Source of the DNA: a bacterium | GTDB taxonomy: Bacteria; AUK180 | Direction: 5' to 3' | NCBI GenBank assembly: GCA_023133295.1 | Contig: JAGLWT010000023.1 | Span: 1-64,000 of the forward strand | Length of the DNA stretch: 64,000 nucleotides | Part shown: piece by piece, positions 7,029-15,034 of the stretch | Numbering within the stretch: position 1 is the first letter of the stretch | How the letters are laid out: every line of letters begins with the position of its first letter | Made by a program: the position numbers and the translations under genes | The notes under the pieces: generated by a model | The model's database searches: none | What the model was told of the DNA's origin: nothing | The model's input: only the letters and a program-made list of their open reading frames with translations

Positions 7029-9437
7029 TCATTTTATTTGAGCAGCCAATTTTTCGATATCTTCCCTACTTACACTGTGCCCATCTAGCCAAAGAAGCTT
7101 CTGTTTGAAAAGCAATTCCCCGATTTCCGGACCGGCATATCCCATTTGCTTCAACTCAGCTCCCGGAATGGGTGAGGAATATTCCATCGAACGAAGAAGG
7201 TATTGAATATACCTCTCACGAGCCTCTTCCTTCAATAATGAAAGATAGAAAAGGCGCGCCTCGTTGGATCTTTTACCCAGCCGTTTCTCAAATGTGGAAA
7301 ACTTTGAGGAGCGGGTAAATCTGGACGATCTGAATTGAATGATCTCCTTAATGATCGAGAGCTCTTTTCTATTGAATAAGAAGGTCTCCTTGATCCCCTT
7401 ACCCTTGTTCTTTCGGAAAAAATAGCCGAAGACTATCAAATCCTTTCTTATCGGTATCTCCGGGTGAATTAATTTAAGCCAATTCACAGTTGTGTTCAAT
7501 GTATTCAGTTCTGAAAGGTCGCCGATTTCGATACCGAATATCTCCCAGACGAGATCATATTTCTTGAGATCTTCGATGCCGTCAATGGGGTCTCGCCCGT
7601 TAAATAACGACTTCAATTCTCTGGTAAGCCGAAATCCCCGAATATTCTGAGTGATGCCGAACGCTAAAGAGAATCTAAGGAGCCGCTCTGTCCGCTTTTC
7701 CAATTCAAATCCTAATTGATCCTTGAACCTGAGCATTCTAAGAACCCTTGTAGGATCATCAAAGAACGACTTGGAATGTAGGATGCGAAGTTTCTTCTCT
7801 TTAAGATCTGACTGACCAGAAAAAAAGTCATAGATCCTTCCGAAATCTTTCCGGTTCAAACTCAATGCCATTGAATTCACAGTAAAATCTCTTCTGCCGA
7901 GATCATCCTCTATCGAAGAGAAATCTACCATGGGTAATGCTCCCCCCGATGTGTACATCTCCTTGCGCGCTGTGGCGAAGTCAAATGATATCCCCAGTTT
8001 TTTTCCTGATATCTTCTTAAAGAGTTTTATTGTAGCAGTATTGAAATCTCTGTAAACATGTAATTTACTTCCGGATATCCTCTTTTGAAGCTCCGTTGCG
8101 AAAAGGATCGCGTCCTTCCCTTCTACCGAAAGGTCTATTTCCCTAAGATCAAGTTCAACACCCTTCTCAATATACGCGGTCAGCAGCTCTCTGACCACTC
8201 CGCCCACAACGAAGACCCTGACGCCCAGCTCTGATGCAGTAGCCGACATCTGAGAGATGAAATCAAGTATCTCTTTATCCAGAACACGGTAGAGGTATTT
8301 CTTCAAAGTTAACACTATTGGATTCTTTTTCCTATTCGATGGAATTGGCAGCGGCGGTTTCAACATAACTTCGGGGACAATGCTGCGGTGGACCTTTGGG
8401 GAAAATAATTTCTTGCCTGAAAGCAGATAGGGTTTATACCCTTTGGAGATCAGATCAAGATATTCCCAAAGACTATTTGATGTCTTGAAATACATTGAAC
8501 CCTTATCGGCTTTATCAACACTGAACTGTTCCGCATTCATCATTTTTAGAAAGAAACTCACCGGCCGGGCAAAAAGATCATTAGAGATAAGATTCTTTAT
8601 CTTTCTTTCTACAATGTGCTCGTCTTTCTTAGGAAATGAACGGGACGCCGCGAGGGAGTGGCCGCCGCCGTCCGCAAGATGTGAGAGCATTTCATTGATA
8701 TTAATTCGCTCATCAAGGCTTCTTCCGGTAAGAATAACCTTGTTTTTATAGATAAACAATACGAAGATCGCGTGTAAATTCTCCATATTCAAGAGATGAT
8801 TCAATAGGAGCGAAAAACCCCTGTAATAGAAGTCCACATGATAATAAGAATACATGATAGAACAAGAGGGAACACCGATCCTGATCCCGTTTTGAATTAT
8901 TTTCGACATGATCACAACAGCGTTCTCATCTATTTCATAATAATTGAGAAAATACGGGATCTTCTCCAGAGGAGGGTCAAAACGAAGGAAAAATGAGCTG
9001 GCTTCCAGATCGACCGGCTTTGTAGACGCATAGGTCAAGCCGCCTGTATCCTGGTATATTCCCAGCAGTGCAAGAAACGCTTCCTCCGGATCGATATTGC
9101 GTAGTTTCGCTGCAAATTTTCTAAATAAAAGTGACACATTACTTCCGTAATCATCTGTCGGATGATGATCATAAACCTTGACGGTACAGTTTTTCGCACC
9201 GTATTTGTCGATAAGTTCCTGATCTGATGAGCAATCCGTAAATATAATTTTAGCGAACTTTTTATCAGTTGGATCATGGAACGGTATATGGAGTTGCGAA
9301 GATTCGAGATACTCTTCTACCTCTTTTTCGATAGAGGAAGGTCTAAGGATCACGGAATCGGGAAAGATCTTTGTCAGTAGATACGAAGAGGCGATCGCGT
9401 CAAAATCCGAATTATTGTGGGTAATGATCAAGATCAT
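7029..9437 (-). CDS. DHH phosphoesterase fused to tRNA nucleotidyltransferase
   Basis: An 802-aa two-part enzyme. Residues 1-290 are a DHH/DHHA1 phosphoesterase: THNNSDFDAIAS with Asp11/Asp13, FTDCSS, VYDHHP with His91/His92, and the DHHA1 glycine motif GGGHSLAASRSF at 257. Residues ~390-800 are a class II tRNA nucleotidyltransferase/poly(A) polymerase: VFVVGGVVRELL (409-418), RRDFTVNSMAL (515-525), DDPTRVLRMLRF (560-571) and a helical tail. This order is known from A-adding or CCA-adding enzymes in several phyla, which normally have a pair of CBS domains in between. Here only ~100 residues without a recognisable CBS motif separate the parts. Two usual aspartates are glutamates: RDLL reads REL(L), and the metal DxD reads EID at 433-435. 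Role: tRNA 3'-end maturation or repair, possibly with nuclease or nanoRNase activity. Confidence 0.85.
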   Translation of the reverse strand: MILIITHNNSDFDAIASSYLLTKIFPDSVILRPSSIEKEVEEYLESSQLHIPFHDPTDKKFAKIIFTDCSSDQELIDKYGAKNCTVKVYDHHPTDDYGSNVSLLFRKFAAKLRNIDPEEAFLALLGIYQDTGGLTYASTKPVDLEASSFFLRFDPPLEKIPYFLNYYEIDENAVVIMSKIIQNGIRIGVPSCSIMYSYYHVDFYYRGFSLLLNHLLNMENLHAIFVLFIYKNKVILTGRSLDERININEMLSHLADGGGHSLAASRSFPKKDEHIVERKIKNLISNDLFARPVSFFLKMMNAEQFSVDKADKGSMYFKTSNSLWEYLDLISKGYKPYLLSGKKLFSPKVHRSIVPEVMLKPPLPIPSNRKKNPIVLTLKKYLYRVLDKEILDFISQMSATASELGVRVFVVGGVVRELLTAYIEKGVELDLREIDLSVEGKDAILFATELQKRISGSKLHVYRDFNTATIKLFKKISGKKLGISFDFATARKEMYTSGGALPMVDFSSIEDDLGRRDFTVNSMALSLNRKDFGRIYDFFSGQSDLKEKKLRILHSKSFFDDPTRVLRMLRFKDQLGFELEKRTERLLRFSLAFGITQNIRGFRLTRELKSLFNGRDPIDGIEDLKKYDLVWEIFGIEIGDLSELNTLNTTVNWLKLIHPEIPIRKDLIVFGYFFRKNKGKGIKETFLFNRKELSIIKEIIQFRSSRFTRSSKFSTFEKRLGKRSNEARLFYLSLLKEEARERYIQYLLRSMEYSSPIPGAELKQMGYAGPEIGELLFKQKLLWLDGHSVSREDIEKLAAQIK

Positions 9438-9575
9438 TTCGCTACACTTCCATTAAGGCGGAGGAATATTCTGATTCAATATAAGTATGGTTTCGACTAA
9501 GGTAAAGCAAACTAACAACTGAGATTATTTCCTCCTACTCTTGATTTTTTTCCGCTTTTCCTTTAAATTATATGA

Positions 9576-9581
9576 TATAAT
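9576..9581 (+). promoter_or_regulatory. -10-like box upstream of preT
   Basis: TATAAT lies 25 bp before the preT start in the divergent 169-bp gap between 9437 and 9607. No good -35 hexamer is found at 16-18 bp, so only the -10 box is supported. GGAG at 9598-9601 is the ribosome site. Confidence 0.35.
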
Positions 9582-9606
9582 CTGGAAAAGTCAAATAGGA
9601 GTATAT

Positions 9607-10854
9607 ATGAAGTATACTGAAAAAGAGAGAACCAACATAAGGTTCGAAGCGGGAAGATGTCTTTATTGCTATGATGCGCCATGTATCAAAGGGTGCCCTG
9701 CAAACATAGATATTCCTGAATTTATCAAAGCGATCAGAGAGTTGCACGATACGAGAGCCGCAAGGATAGTCTACGACGATAATCCTCTGGGAGCTATCTG
9801 CGCAGAGATCTGCCCTTCTGATGAATTGTGTCGTGGTAAATGTACCTTGGCGAAACAAGGAAAGCCAATAAATATTCCCCTACTGCAGCATTATGCGGTA
9901 CAAAATATACTTCCTGATGAAGACCCTATCCACTATACAGGCAAGAAAGTCGCCATCATCGGAGCAGGACCCGGAGGAATGGCAGCTGCGGCATTCCTAT
10001 CCAGACATGGTATCCTTGCCAGGATCTATGAACAAAGTAAAAAATTGGGAGGGGTTTTAAATTCCACTCTTCCTACTGAGAGGATACCGGACGGATCGAT
10101 CGAAATGGATTTCAAGAGGATCTTATCCATGAATATAGAGATCCATTATAACAAAACCCTTGGAAAAAATGTTCACCTGAAGGATCTTGTAAAGGGTAAT
10201 GACGCAGTTATTATTGCTACCGGACTTAGATCAAAGAAGATCGATATCAAGGGTTCGGGGCATTCAAACGTATTCTTTGCGGATGATTTTTTAAAATTAG
10301 CACGGCCGGCAAAGCCAAAGAAACTGGGTGGTCATGTAATAGTTATCGGTGGTGGTGATGTTGCTATGGATTGTGCCACACAAGCCCTGAAAACGGCAAG
10401 AAGGGTAAGCCTCTATTACCGGAGAGGCAGAAACGAAATGCCAGCATCCCATGAGGAGATACAAAGAGCGGAAGAACATGGCGTATCTCTTAACTACTTA
10501 TGTTCTCCGGTACAGATAAATAGAAATAACTCCGGAGATCTATTTCTTGAATTCATCGAAAATACACTTGTTGAGGATAAAAGAGGCAGGCCGAAGCCGG
10601 TAGCTATCAAGAATACCGGTTTTAAAGTAAAATGTGATGGCATCGTTTTCGCGGTTGGACAAACAGCTGATGAACAACTCTTTCGGGACCTGGGATTTGC
10701 TCTTGACGGGAACCTGCCCGAGATCGGAGATGATTATCAGTCTTCCGTGGATAATGTTTATCTTGTCGGTGATATCGTAAACGGAGGCGGTACCGTAGTG
10801 GAAGCCGTTAAACTCGCAAAAGAAGTCGCAAACCTTATCTTAGAGGAACTTTAG
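9607..10854 (+). CDS. preT: PreT-like NAD(P)-dependent flavoprotein subunit
   Basis: A 415-aa flavoprotein of the glutamate-synthase-small-subunit / dihydropyrimidine dehydrogenase PreT family. The N-terminal domain has two cysteine sets for [4Fe-4S] clusters: CLYCYDAPCIKGCP (Cys18, 21, 26, 30) and ICAEICPSDELCRGKC. The FAD dinucleotide fold has GAGPGG at 119-124; the NAD(P) fold has GGGDVA at 248-253; near the end, VYLVGDIVNGGGTVVEAVK is the classic FAD-contacting motif. It would take electrons from NAD(P)H and pass them to its partner PreA, six bases downstream. I chose the ATG at 9607 because GGAG precedes it by 5 nt and it matches the family N-terminus; an upstream in-frame start would only add a hydrophobic, unsupported stretch. 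Alternative assignment: another sulfide/glutamate synthase-type reductase; the PreA neighbour favours PreT. Confidence 0.85.
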   Translation: MKYTEKERTNIRFEAGRCLYCYDAPCIKGCPANIDIPEFIKAIRELHDTRAARIVYDDNPLGAICAEICPSDELCRGKCTLAKQGKPINIPLLQHYAVQNILPDEDPIHYTGKKVAIIGAGPGGMAAAAFLSRHGILARIYEQSKKLGGVLNSTLPTERIPDGSIEMDFKRILSMNIEIHYNKTLGKNVHLKDLVKGNDAVIIATGLRSKKIDIKGSGHSNVFFADDFLKLARPAKPKKLGGHVIVIGGGDVAMDCATQALKTARRVSLYYRRGRNEMPASHEEIQRAEEHGVSLNYLCSPVQINRNNSGDLFLEFIENTLVEDKRGRPKPVAIKNTGFKVKCDGIVFAVGQTADEQLFRDLGFALDGNLPEIGDDYQSSVDNVYLVGDIVNGGGTVVEAVKLAKEVANLILEEL

Positions 10855-10860
10855 GAGAAT

Positions 10861-12666
10861 ATGATGGATAAAGAAAGATTAAAAATTGATTTCCTGGGAA
10901 AAACTTTTGAAAATCCCTATATTCTTGCAGCAACACCTTCAACAGACGAATTCGATATGTTGGTCGATGCATTCCGCGCCGGCTGGGCGGGAGCCATCCT
11001 GAAGACCACTGCTGTCGATTCTCAGGAAGTAAATCTAAAATATCCGATGATGCATTTTATTAAGGATAGCGCCGGAAGATTGATGACCCTTGGAAATATT
11101 GACCTGATCTCTGAATACCCCCTTTCCAGGATCGAAAAAGTCGTCAAGAAATTGAAAGATAAGTTCCCTGAAAAGATAATCATCCCCAGCATCATGGGGC
11201 AAGATAAAAAAGAATGGCAGATCCTTACAAAAACTCTTGTCAAAGCGGGAGCAGACATGATCGAATGTTCCTTCTCATGCCCTCAGGGCAATATCGGAGA
11301 GGATCCGGGTAAAACCCTTGCTCAATCCGCAAAGGCCACTGAAATCGCGACATCGTGGGTAAAGGAAGCCGCGAAGAGCGTTCCGGTGTTGATCAAATTG
11401 ACACCACAGGTCACCGATATCGCCGAGATCGCCGCTGCGGTAAAAAGAGGCGGAGGAGATGGTGTCGTGGTCTCAAATTCTGTACTTGGAATACTCGGCA
11501 TTGATATCGAAACGGGAAGGCCCATTCCTACCGTAAATGGTTACGGTGGTGTCTGCGGTATCACGGGCAAGTCAGTTAAGCCCATGACATTGAAAAATAT
11601 CGCGCAGGTCGCACAGGCGGTTAAAATACCCATTCTGGGAGTTGGCGGATTATCAACCTATGTTGATGCTATCGAGATGATGATGGCGGGAGCCGGAACC
11701 GTTCAAGTGGGTACCGCTGCCATGATGCACGGCTTCAGGATCATTGATTCTCTACTCGACGGCATGGATAGGTATTTGGAAAGAAAGAAATACAAGACGG
11801 TCTCCAAGATCGTTGGCAAGGCATTGCCCTATATAGTTTCACACGATGCTATGCCATATAAGGAAGAGGACGCACCCGCGGCATTTATTGATCAGGATAA
11901 GTGTATTCAATGTAATAGGTGTTATATCGCATGCAACGATGGCGGACATCGTGCCATCTATAGAGAAGATGGAGAGTTGTTCGTAGATGAAGAGCTTTGT
12001 TTCGGTTGCGGTTTCTGTCCCGGAGTGTGCCCCGTAGATGCCATCTCATTGGAAAAGAGAAAGATCCCGAGAAAGAGGACAGATCTTTTCAGAGAGCCTC
12101 CCTCGGCTAAGGCTAAATCTGCTATTAAGAATAAAGAAGTGAAGCCGGAAATTGCTGATGTTGAAGCTACAAAAAAGGAGGATCCCAAAAAGAAAGGCGA
12201 AGCAAAGAAAAAGAAGCCGGAACAGACCGAAAAAACAGTTACTCCTAAGAAAACCACCGCCAAGAAGGCAGCACCTAAGAAGCAAACGCCCAAACCGGTA
12301 GCCAAGAAGACTACACCGAAGAAATCTGCAGCAAAAAAGACAGCGCCAAAGAAAAAGGCAACTAAGCCGGTGGCAAAGAAAACCACTCCAAAGAAACCTG
12401 CCGCTAAGAAGGCAACACCTAAGAAGAAAGCGCCCAAACCGGTAACCAAGAAAGCTGCAATTAAAAAACCTGCCGTTAAGAAAGCAGCGCCTAAGAAACA
12501 GGCGCCCAAAAAGGTAGTCAAGAAAGCTGCAACTAAAAAACCTGCCGTTAAGAAGGCAGCACCTAAGAAGCAGACGCCCAAAAAGGTAGTCAAAAAAACT
12601 ACACCAAAGAAAACTGCCGCTAAGAAAGTGGTGAAAAAGGCAAAACCGAAAGAAGAAAAGAAATAG
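10861..12666 (+). CDS. preA: PreA-like dihydropyrimidine dehydrogenase with histone-H1-like tail
   Basis: A 601-aa protein. Residues 1-330 form the FMN TIM barrel of the dihydroorotate/dihydropyrimidine dehydrogenase type: NPYILAATPST, FSCPQGNIGEDPGKT, LIKLTPQVTDIAEIA, GGGDGVVVSNSVLG, GITGKSVKPMTLKNI, GVGGLSTYVDAIEMMMAGA. Two [4Fe-4S] motifs follow: CIQCNRCYIAC (Cys348-358) and CFGCGFCPGVC (Cys380-390), as in PreA. The family normally ends near residue 410. Here ~180 extra residues, almost only Lys, Ala, Pro, Thr and Val, are built from ~24-residue repeats (PKKTxAKKxxPKK, KPVAKKTTPKK). Such tails resemble histone H1 and bacterial HctB-like DNA-binding proteins. The expected reaction is reversible reduction of uracil/thymine with PreT; the tail suggests binding to DNA, RNA or another polyanion (inferred). 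Start ATG has GGAG six nt upstream. Confidence 0.85.
   Translation: MMDKERLKIDFLGKTFENPYILAATPSTDEFDMLVDAFRAGWAGAILKTTAVDSQEVNLKYPMMHFIKDSAGRLMTLGNIDLISEYPLSRIEKVVKKLKDKFPEKIIIPSIMGQDKKEWQILTKTLVKAGADMIECSFSCPQGNIGEDPGKTLAQSAKATEIATSWVKEAAKSVPVLIKLTPQVTDIAEIAAAVKRGGGDGVVVSNSVLGILGIDIETGRPIPTVNGYGGVCGITGKSVKPMTLKNIAQVAQAVKIPILGVGGLSTYVDAIEMMMAGAGTVQVGTAAMMHGFRIIDSLLDGMDRYLERKKYKTVSKIVGKALPYIVSHDAMPYKEEDAPAAFIDQDKCIQCNRCYIACNDGGHRAIYREDGELFVDEELCFGCGFCPGVCPVDAISLEKRKIPRKRTDLFREPPSAKAKSAIKNKEVKPEIADVEATKKEDPKKKGEAKKKKPEQTEKTVTPKKTTAKKAAPKKQTPKPVAKKTTPKKSAAKKTAPKKKATKPVAKKTTPKKPAAKKATPKKKAPKPVTKKAAIKKPAVKKAAPKKQAPKKVVKKAATKKPAVKKAAPKKQTPKKVVKKTTPKKTAAKKVVKKAKPKEEKK
12250..12640 (+). repeat. 72-bp tandem repeats coding the PreA lysine tail
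   Basis: The tail DNA has a 72-bp (24-codon) period. For example CCTGCCGTTAAGAA occurs at 12469 and again at 12541. Older, more diverged units precede it (CCGGTAGCCAAGAAGACTAC near 12295 and a variant near 12368). The two closest units are nearly identical, which indicates recent slippage or unequal recombination. Length variation between strains is expected. Confidence 0.75.
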
Positions 12667-13262
12667 GTGATAAGTGCACAAGCGAATCGAAGAAAACGAT
12701 TCGCAGAGGTTAGAGGATAGAGGTTGGAGGTTAGTTGTGGAATGGGAAATATAAACACATCCGTAACCGGAAAAACATTATTTCTCCTCTTTTATTAAAA
12801 TCATCCGCAAATAATATAGAAAGCCGGAGCGAAGTAAGATAGGGGACAAGCTTCGCAGTGCACCAGTGGACCCAGGGACAAGTGCAAAGGTGGGAAAATG
12901 AAGAAGAGGAGAATGTCATCCAGAGGGAGCTTGCGACCGTGGGATCCAGTTTTATTCAGCCTGGTTCCCACTTTACACTTTACACTTCACACTTCACATT
13001 GTATTTATCGTTGGAATTGATTCAAATCCAAACATTCCATTGTCATCGTATTTATGAATCAGAACACTAAACTCTTTGCCTCGTTAGAACCACACGCAAT
13101 TATTATCATCTACTTCTCCGTCCTTCACTACAATAGGGCGAACACGCAGGTTCGCCCCTACAATTATTCGAATTTATCTCAACGTGTAACCTTGAACCTT
13201 TCAACTTTTGAACAATCTTCTCTGAACTTCATACCTTCTTCTACCCCATACAACATTTTTCC
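12667..13262. repeat. gene-free stretch made of interspersed repeats
   Basis: No gene is seen. It holds a copy of the ACATCCGTAACCGGAAAAAC repeat (about 12749-12786), the CTTCGCAGTGCACCAGTGG and ACTTTACACTTCACACTTC fillers, and the element right end TTCCATTGTCATCGTATTTA followed by TGAATCAGAACACTA, finishing at 13069. The end is preceded by the block GTTGGAATTGATTCAAATCC that the complete elements carry inside one end. Further on, AACTCTTTGCCTCGTTAGAA (again at 50859) and a GGGCGAACACGCAGGTTCGCCC palindrome (again at 57463) occur. Confidence 0.65.
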
Positions 13263-13297
13263 AAAAAAAAAGGGTGCCGCTCAATGAGCGACACCCT
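13263..13297 (-). terminator. intrinsic terminator of gdhA
   Basis: On the minus strand the hairpin AGGGTGTCGCTCA-TTG-AGCGGCACCCT is followed by nine T residues. It starts 25 bp after the gdhA stop codon. Confidence 0.85.
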
Positions 13298-13321
13298 CTG
13301 ATGATCTATTACCGGGTAATG

Positions 13322-14659
13322 CTAAACAATACCGTGAGCAAGCATGGCATCGGCGACCTTTACAAATCCCGCAAGATTCGCGCCTTTGACATAATTCACA
13401 TAGTCGCCTTCAGTTCCATATTTGACACATTGCTCATGAATAGCTTTCATAATACCCTGAAGTTTTTCATCGACTTCCTCTCTGGTCCAATTGAACCTGA
13501 GAGAGTTCTGAGACATCTCCAAACCTGAAACAGAAACACCACCTGCATTAGCGGCTTTTCCGGGTCCGTAGAAGATCTTCTTGTCAAGAAATACCTGAAC
13601 ACCATCATTAACAGTAGGCATATTGGCTCCCTCGGAAACCAATTTGCAACCATTATTGACTAATTTTGTCGCATCTTCAAGGGATATCTCGTTCTGTGTT
13701 GCGCATGGGAAAGCTGCATCACATTTAATGCCCCATGGCTTTTTGCCTTCAAAATATTCAACACCGTATTTCTCGGCATATTCTTTTATCCTGCCTCTTT
13801 TCACATTCTTGAGCTCCATGACATAGGCAAGTTTCTCTGGAGTAATTCCGTTGGGATCATGAATAAATCCGCCTGAATCGGAAAGCGTAACGGCCTTTCC
13901 ACCCAGATGATTGATCTTCTCAACGGCAAATTGAGCAACATTGCCTGATCCTGAAACCACACAGGCCTTTCCCTTGAGGGAATCGCCTACACGATTCAGC
14001 ATATTTTCGGCGAAGTAAATCGTGCCATATCCTGTCGCTTCGGGTCTGATCAAGGATCCGCCCCATTCTCTGCCCTTTCCTGTTAATACGCCGGTGAATT
14101 CATTTCTGATCTTCTTGTACTGACCGAACATAAAGCCTATCTCTCTTCCGCCGACTCCGATATCGCCTGCAGGAACATCTGTATTTGGTCCGATATGTCT
14201 GAAAAGCTCATTCATGAAGGACTGACAGAATTTCATTACTTCATTGTCTGATTTTCCTTTCGGGTCAAAATCGGATCCGCCCTTACCACCGCCCATAGGA
14301 AGTGTTGTAAGGCTGTTTTTGAATACCTGCTCAAAGGCCAAGAACTTGAGAATGCCCAAATTAACGGAAGGATGGAATCTTAATCCGCCTTTGTATGGTC
14401 CGATCGCGCTGTTCATCTCAATTCTGAAGCCTCTATTAACCTGAACATCTCCCTTGTCATCGAGCCAGGGAACTCTGAATATGATCAGTCTTTCCGGCTC
14501 AACGATCCTTTCAAGGATCTTTGCTTTCGCATATTTGGGATTCGCTTCAATAAAAGGCATTAATGTTTCAACAACCTCTTCCACGGCTTGATGGAATTCC
14601 GGCTGGGCCGGATTTTTGGCTTTTACCGCTTCCATAAACTCTTGAACTTTGTTCGACAT
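13322..14659 (-). CDS. gdhA: glutamate dehydrogenase (probably NADP-dependent)
   Basis: A 445-aa hexameric-type glutamate dehydrogenase that catalyses 2-oxoglutarate + NH4+ + NAD(P)H to glutamate in the cytoplasm. Key residues line up with the well-studied clostridial enzyme: Lys90 in GPYKGGLRFHPSVN, Lys114, Lys126 in PMGGGKGGSDFDP and the catalytic Asp166 in DVPAGDIGVGGREIG. The coenzyme domain has VVSGSGNVAQFA. Full length, no anomalies. NADP preference is inferred from resemblance to the ~445-450-aa assimilatory group. It is monocistronic, with a strong sigma70-type promoter (14706-14733), a palindrome in the leader, GGAGGA seven nt before the ATG, and its own terminator. It is probably the main ammonium assimilation gene here; no glutamine synthetase is in the window. 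Confidence 0.95.
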   Translation of the reverse strand: MSNKVQEFMEAVKAKNPAQPEFHQAVEEVVETLMPFIEANPKYAKAKILERIVEPERLIIFRVPWLDDKGDVQVNRGFRIEMNSAIGPYKGGLRFHPSVNLGILKFLAFEQVFKNSLTTLPMGGGKGGSDFDPKGKSDNEVMKFCQSFMNELFRHIGPNTDVPAGDIGVGGREIGFMFGQYKKIRNEFTGVLTGKGREWGGSLIRPEATGYGTIYFAENMLNRVGDSLKGKACVVSGSGNVAQFAVEKINHLGGKAVTLSDSGGFIHDPNGITPEKLAYVMELKNVKRGRIKEYAEKYGVEYFEGKKPWGIKCDAAFPCATQNEISLEDATKLVNNGCKLVSEGANMPTVNDGVQVFLDKKIFYGPGKAANAGGVSVSGLEMSQNSLRFNWTREEVDEKLQGIMKAIHEQCVKYGTEGDYVNYVKGANLAGFVKVADAMLAHGIV

Positions 14660-14671
14660 GAGTCCTCCTGC

Positions 14672-14687
14672 GAGATTACATAATCTC
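14672..14687. promoter_or_regulatory. perfect inverted repeat in gdhA leader
   Basis: GAGATTA-CA-TAATCTC has seven-base perfect arms and lies between the gdhA promoter and its Shine-Dalgarno, just 5 bp from the latter. It could be an operator or a short translational hairpin. No family can be named. Confidence 0.4.
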
Positions 14688-14705
14688 TAATAAATTGTTA
14701 TTAGC

Positions 14706-14733
14706 ATTATACAATTCTAAAGTTAAAAGTCAA
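14706..14733 (-). promoter_or_regulatory. sigma70-type promoter of gdhA
   Basis: On the minus strand TTGACT and TATAAT are separated by 16 bp, about 46 bp upstream of the gdhA ATG. This is one of the best hexamer pairs in the window. Confidence 0.75.
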
Positions 14734-14997
14734 TATAAAAATACACCGATTTTGAAAATACACTAAGCATTATATTATCTTGTCCGCGGGGTTGATTATT
14801 TCGCTATTAATGATTTGGAGCAATCCTGATAATTGTATTGACATTCATAGTTCACTTTTACACGATTTTGATGGTTTTTCAGCCAATTTCTGCTATATCA
14901 GCCTGGAAAAGGGTGATTTTGTCACCTCTAATTATCTAAAGAAAACGGAATCTTCCCCTGATCTCAGGGCGAAAAGAATATCTCAATAAATTGTTTA

Positions 14998-15028
14998 GGG
15001 GAGGCGCTAGTGTTGCACTAACCTCCCC
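14998..15028. terminator. hairpin after the endonuclease mosaic gene
   Basis: GGGGAGG-(C)-GCTAGTG-TTG-CACTAAC-CTCCCC forms a long GC-capped stem directly behind the stop of the minus-strand gene. T-richness is better on the plus side (GTCTTTTTATTT). It may work in both directions. The region 14734-14997 otherwise shows no convincing gene. Confidence 0.65.
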
Positions 15029-15034
15029 GTCTTT

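Noticed and set aside
11958..12758. Long antisense frames opposite the PreA lysine tail (266 and 211 codons)
   Set aside because: They are the reverse of Lys/Ala/Pro codons (rich in Phe, Leu, Cys), have no ribosome site and overlap a certain gene.
13054..13287. 77-codon frame beginning in an element end
   Set aside because: It runs through repeat filler and into the gdhA terminator; no coding signal.
14780..14989. 69-codon frame in the gap upstream of gdhA
   Set aside because: TTG start without ribosome site and no similarity to anything recognised; probably chance.
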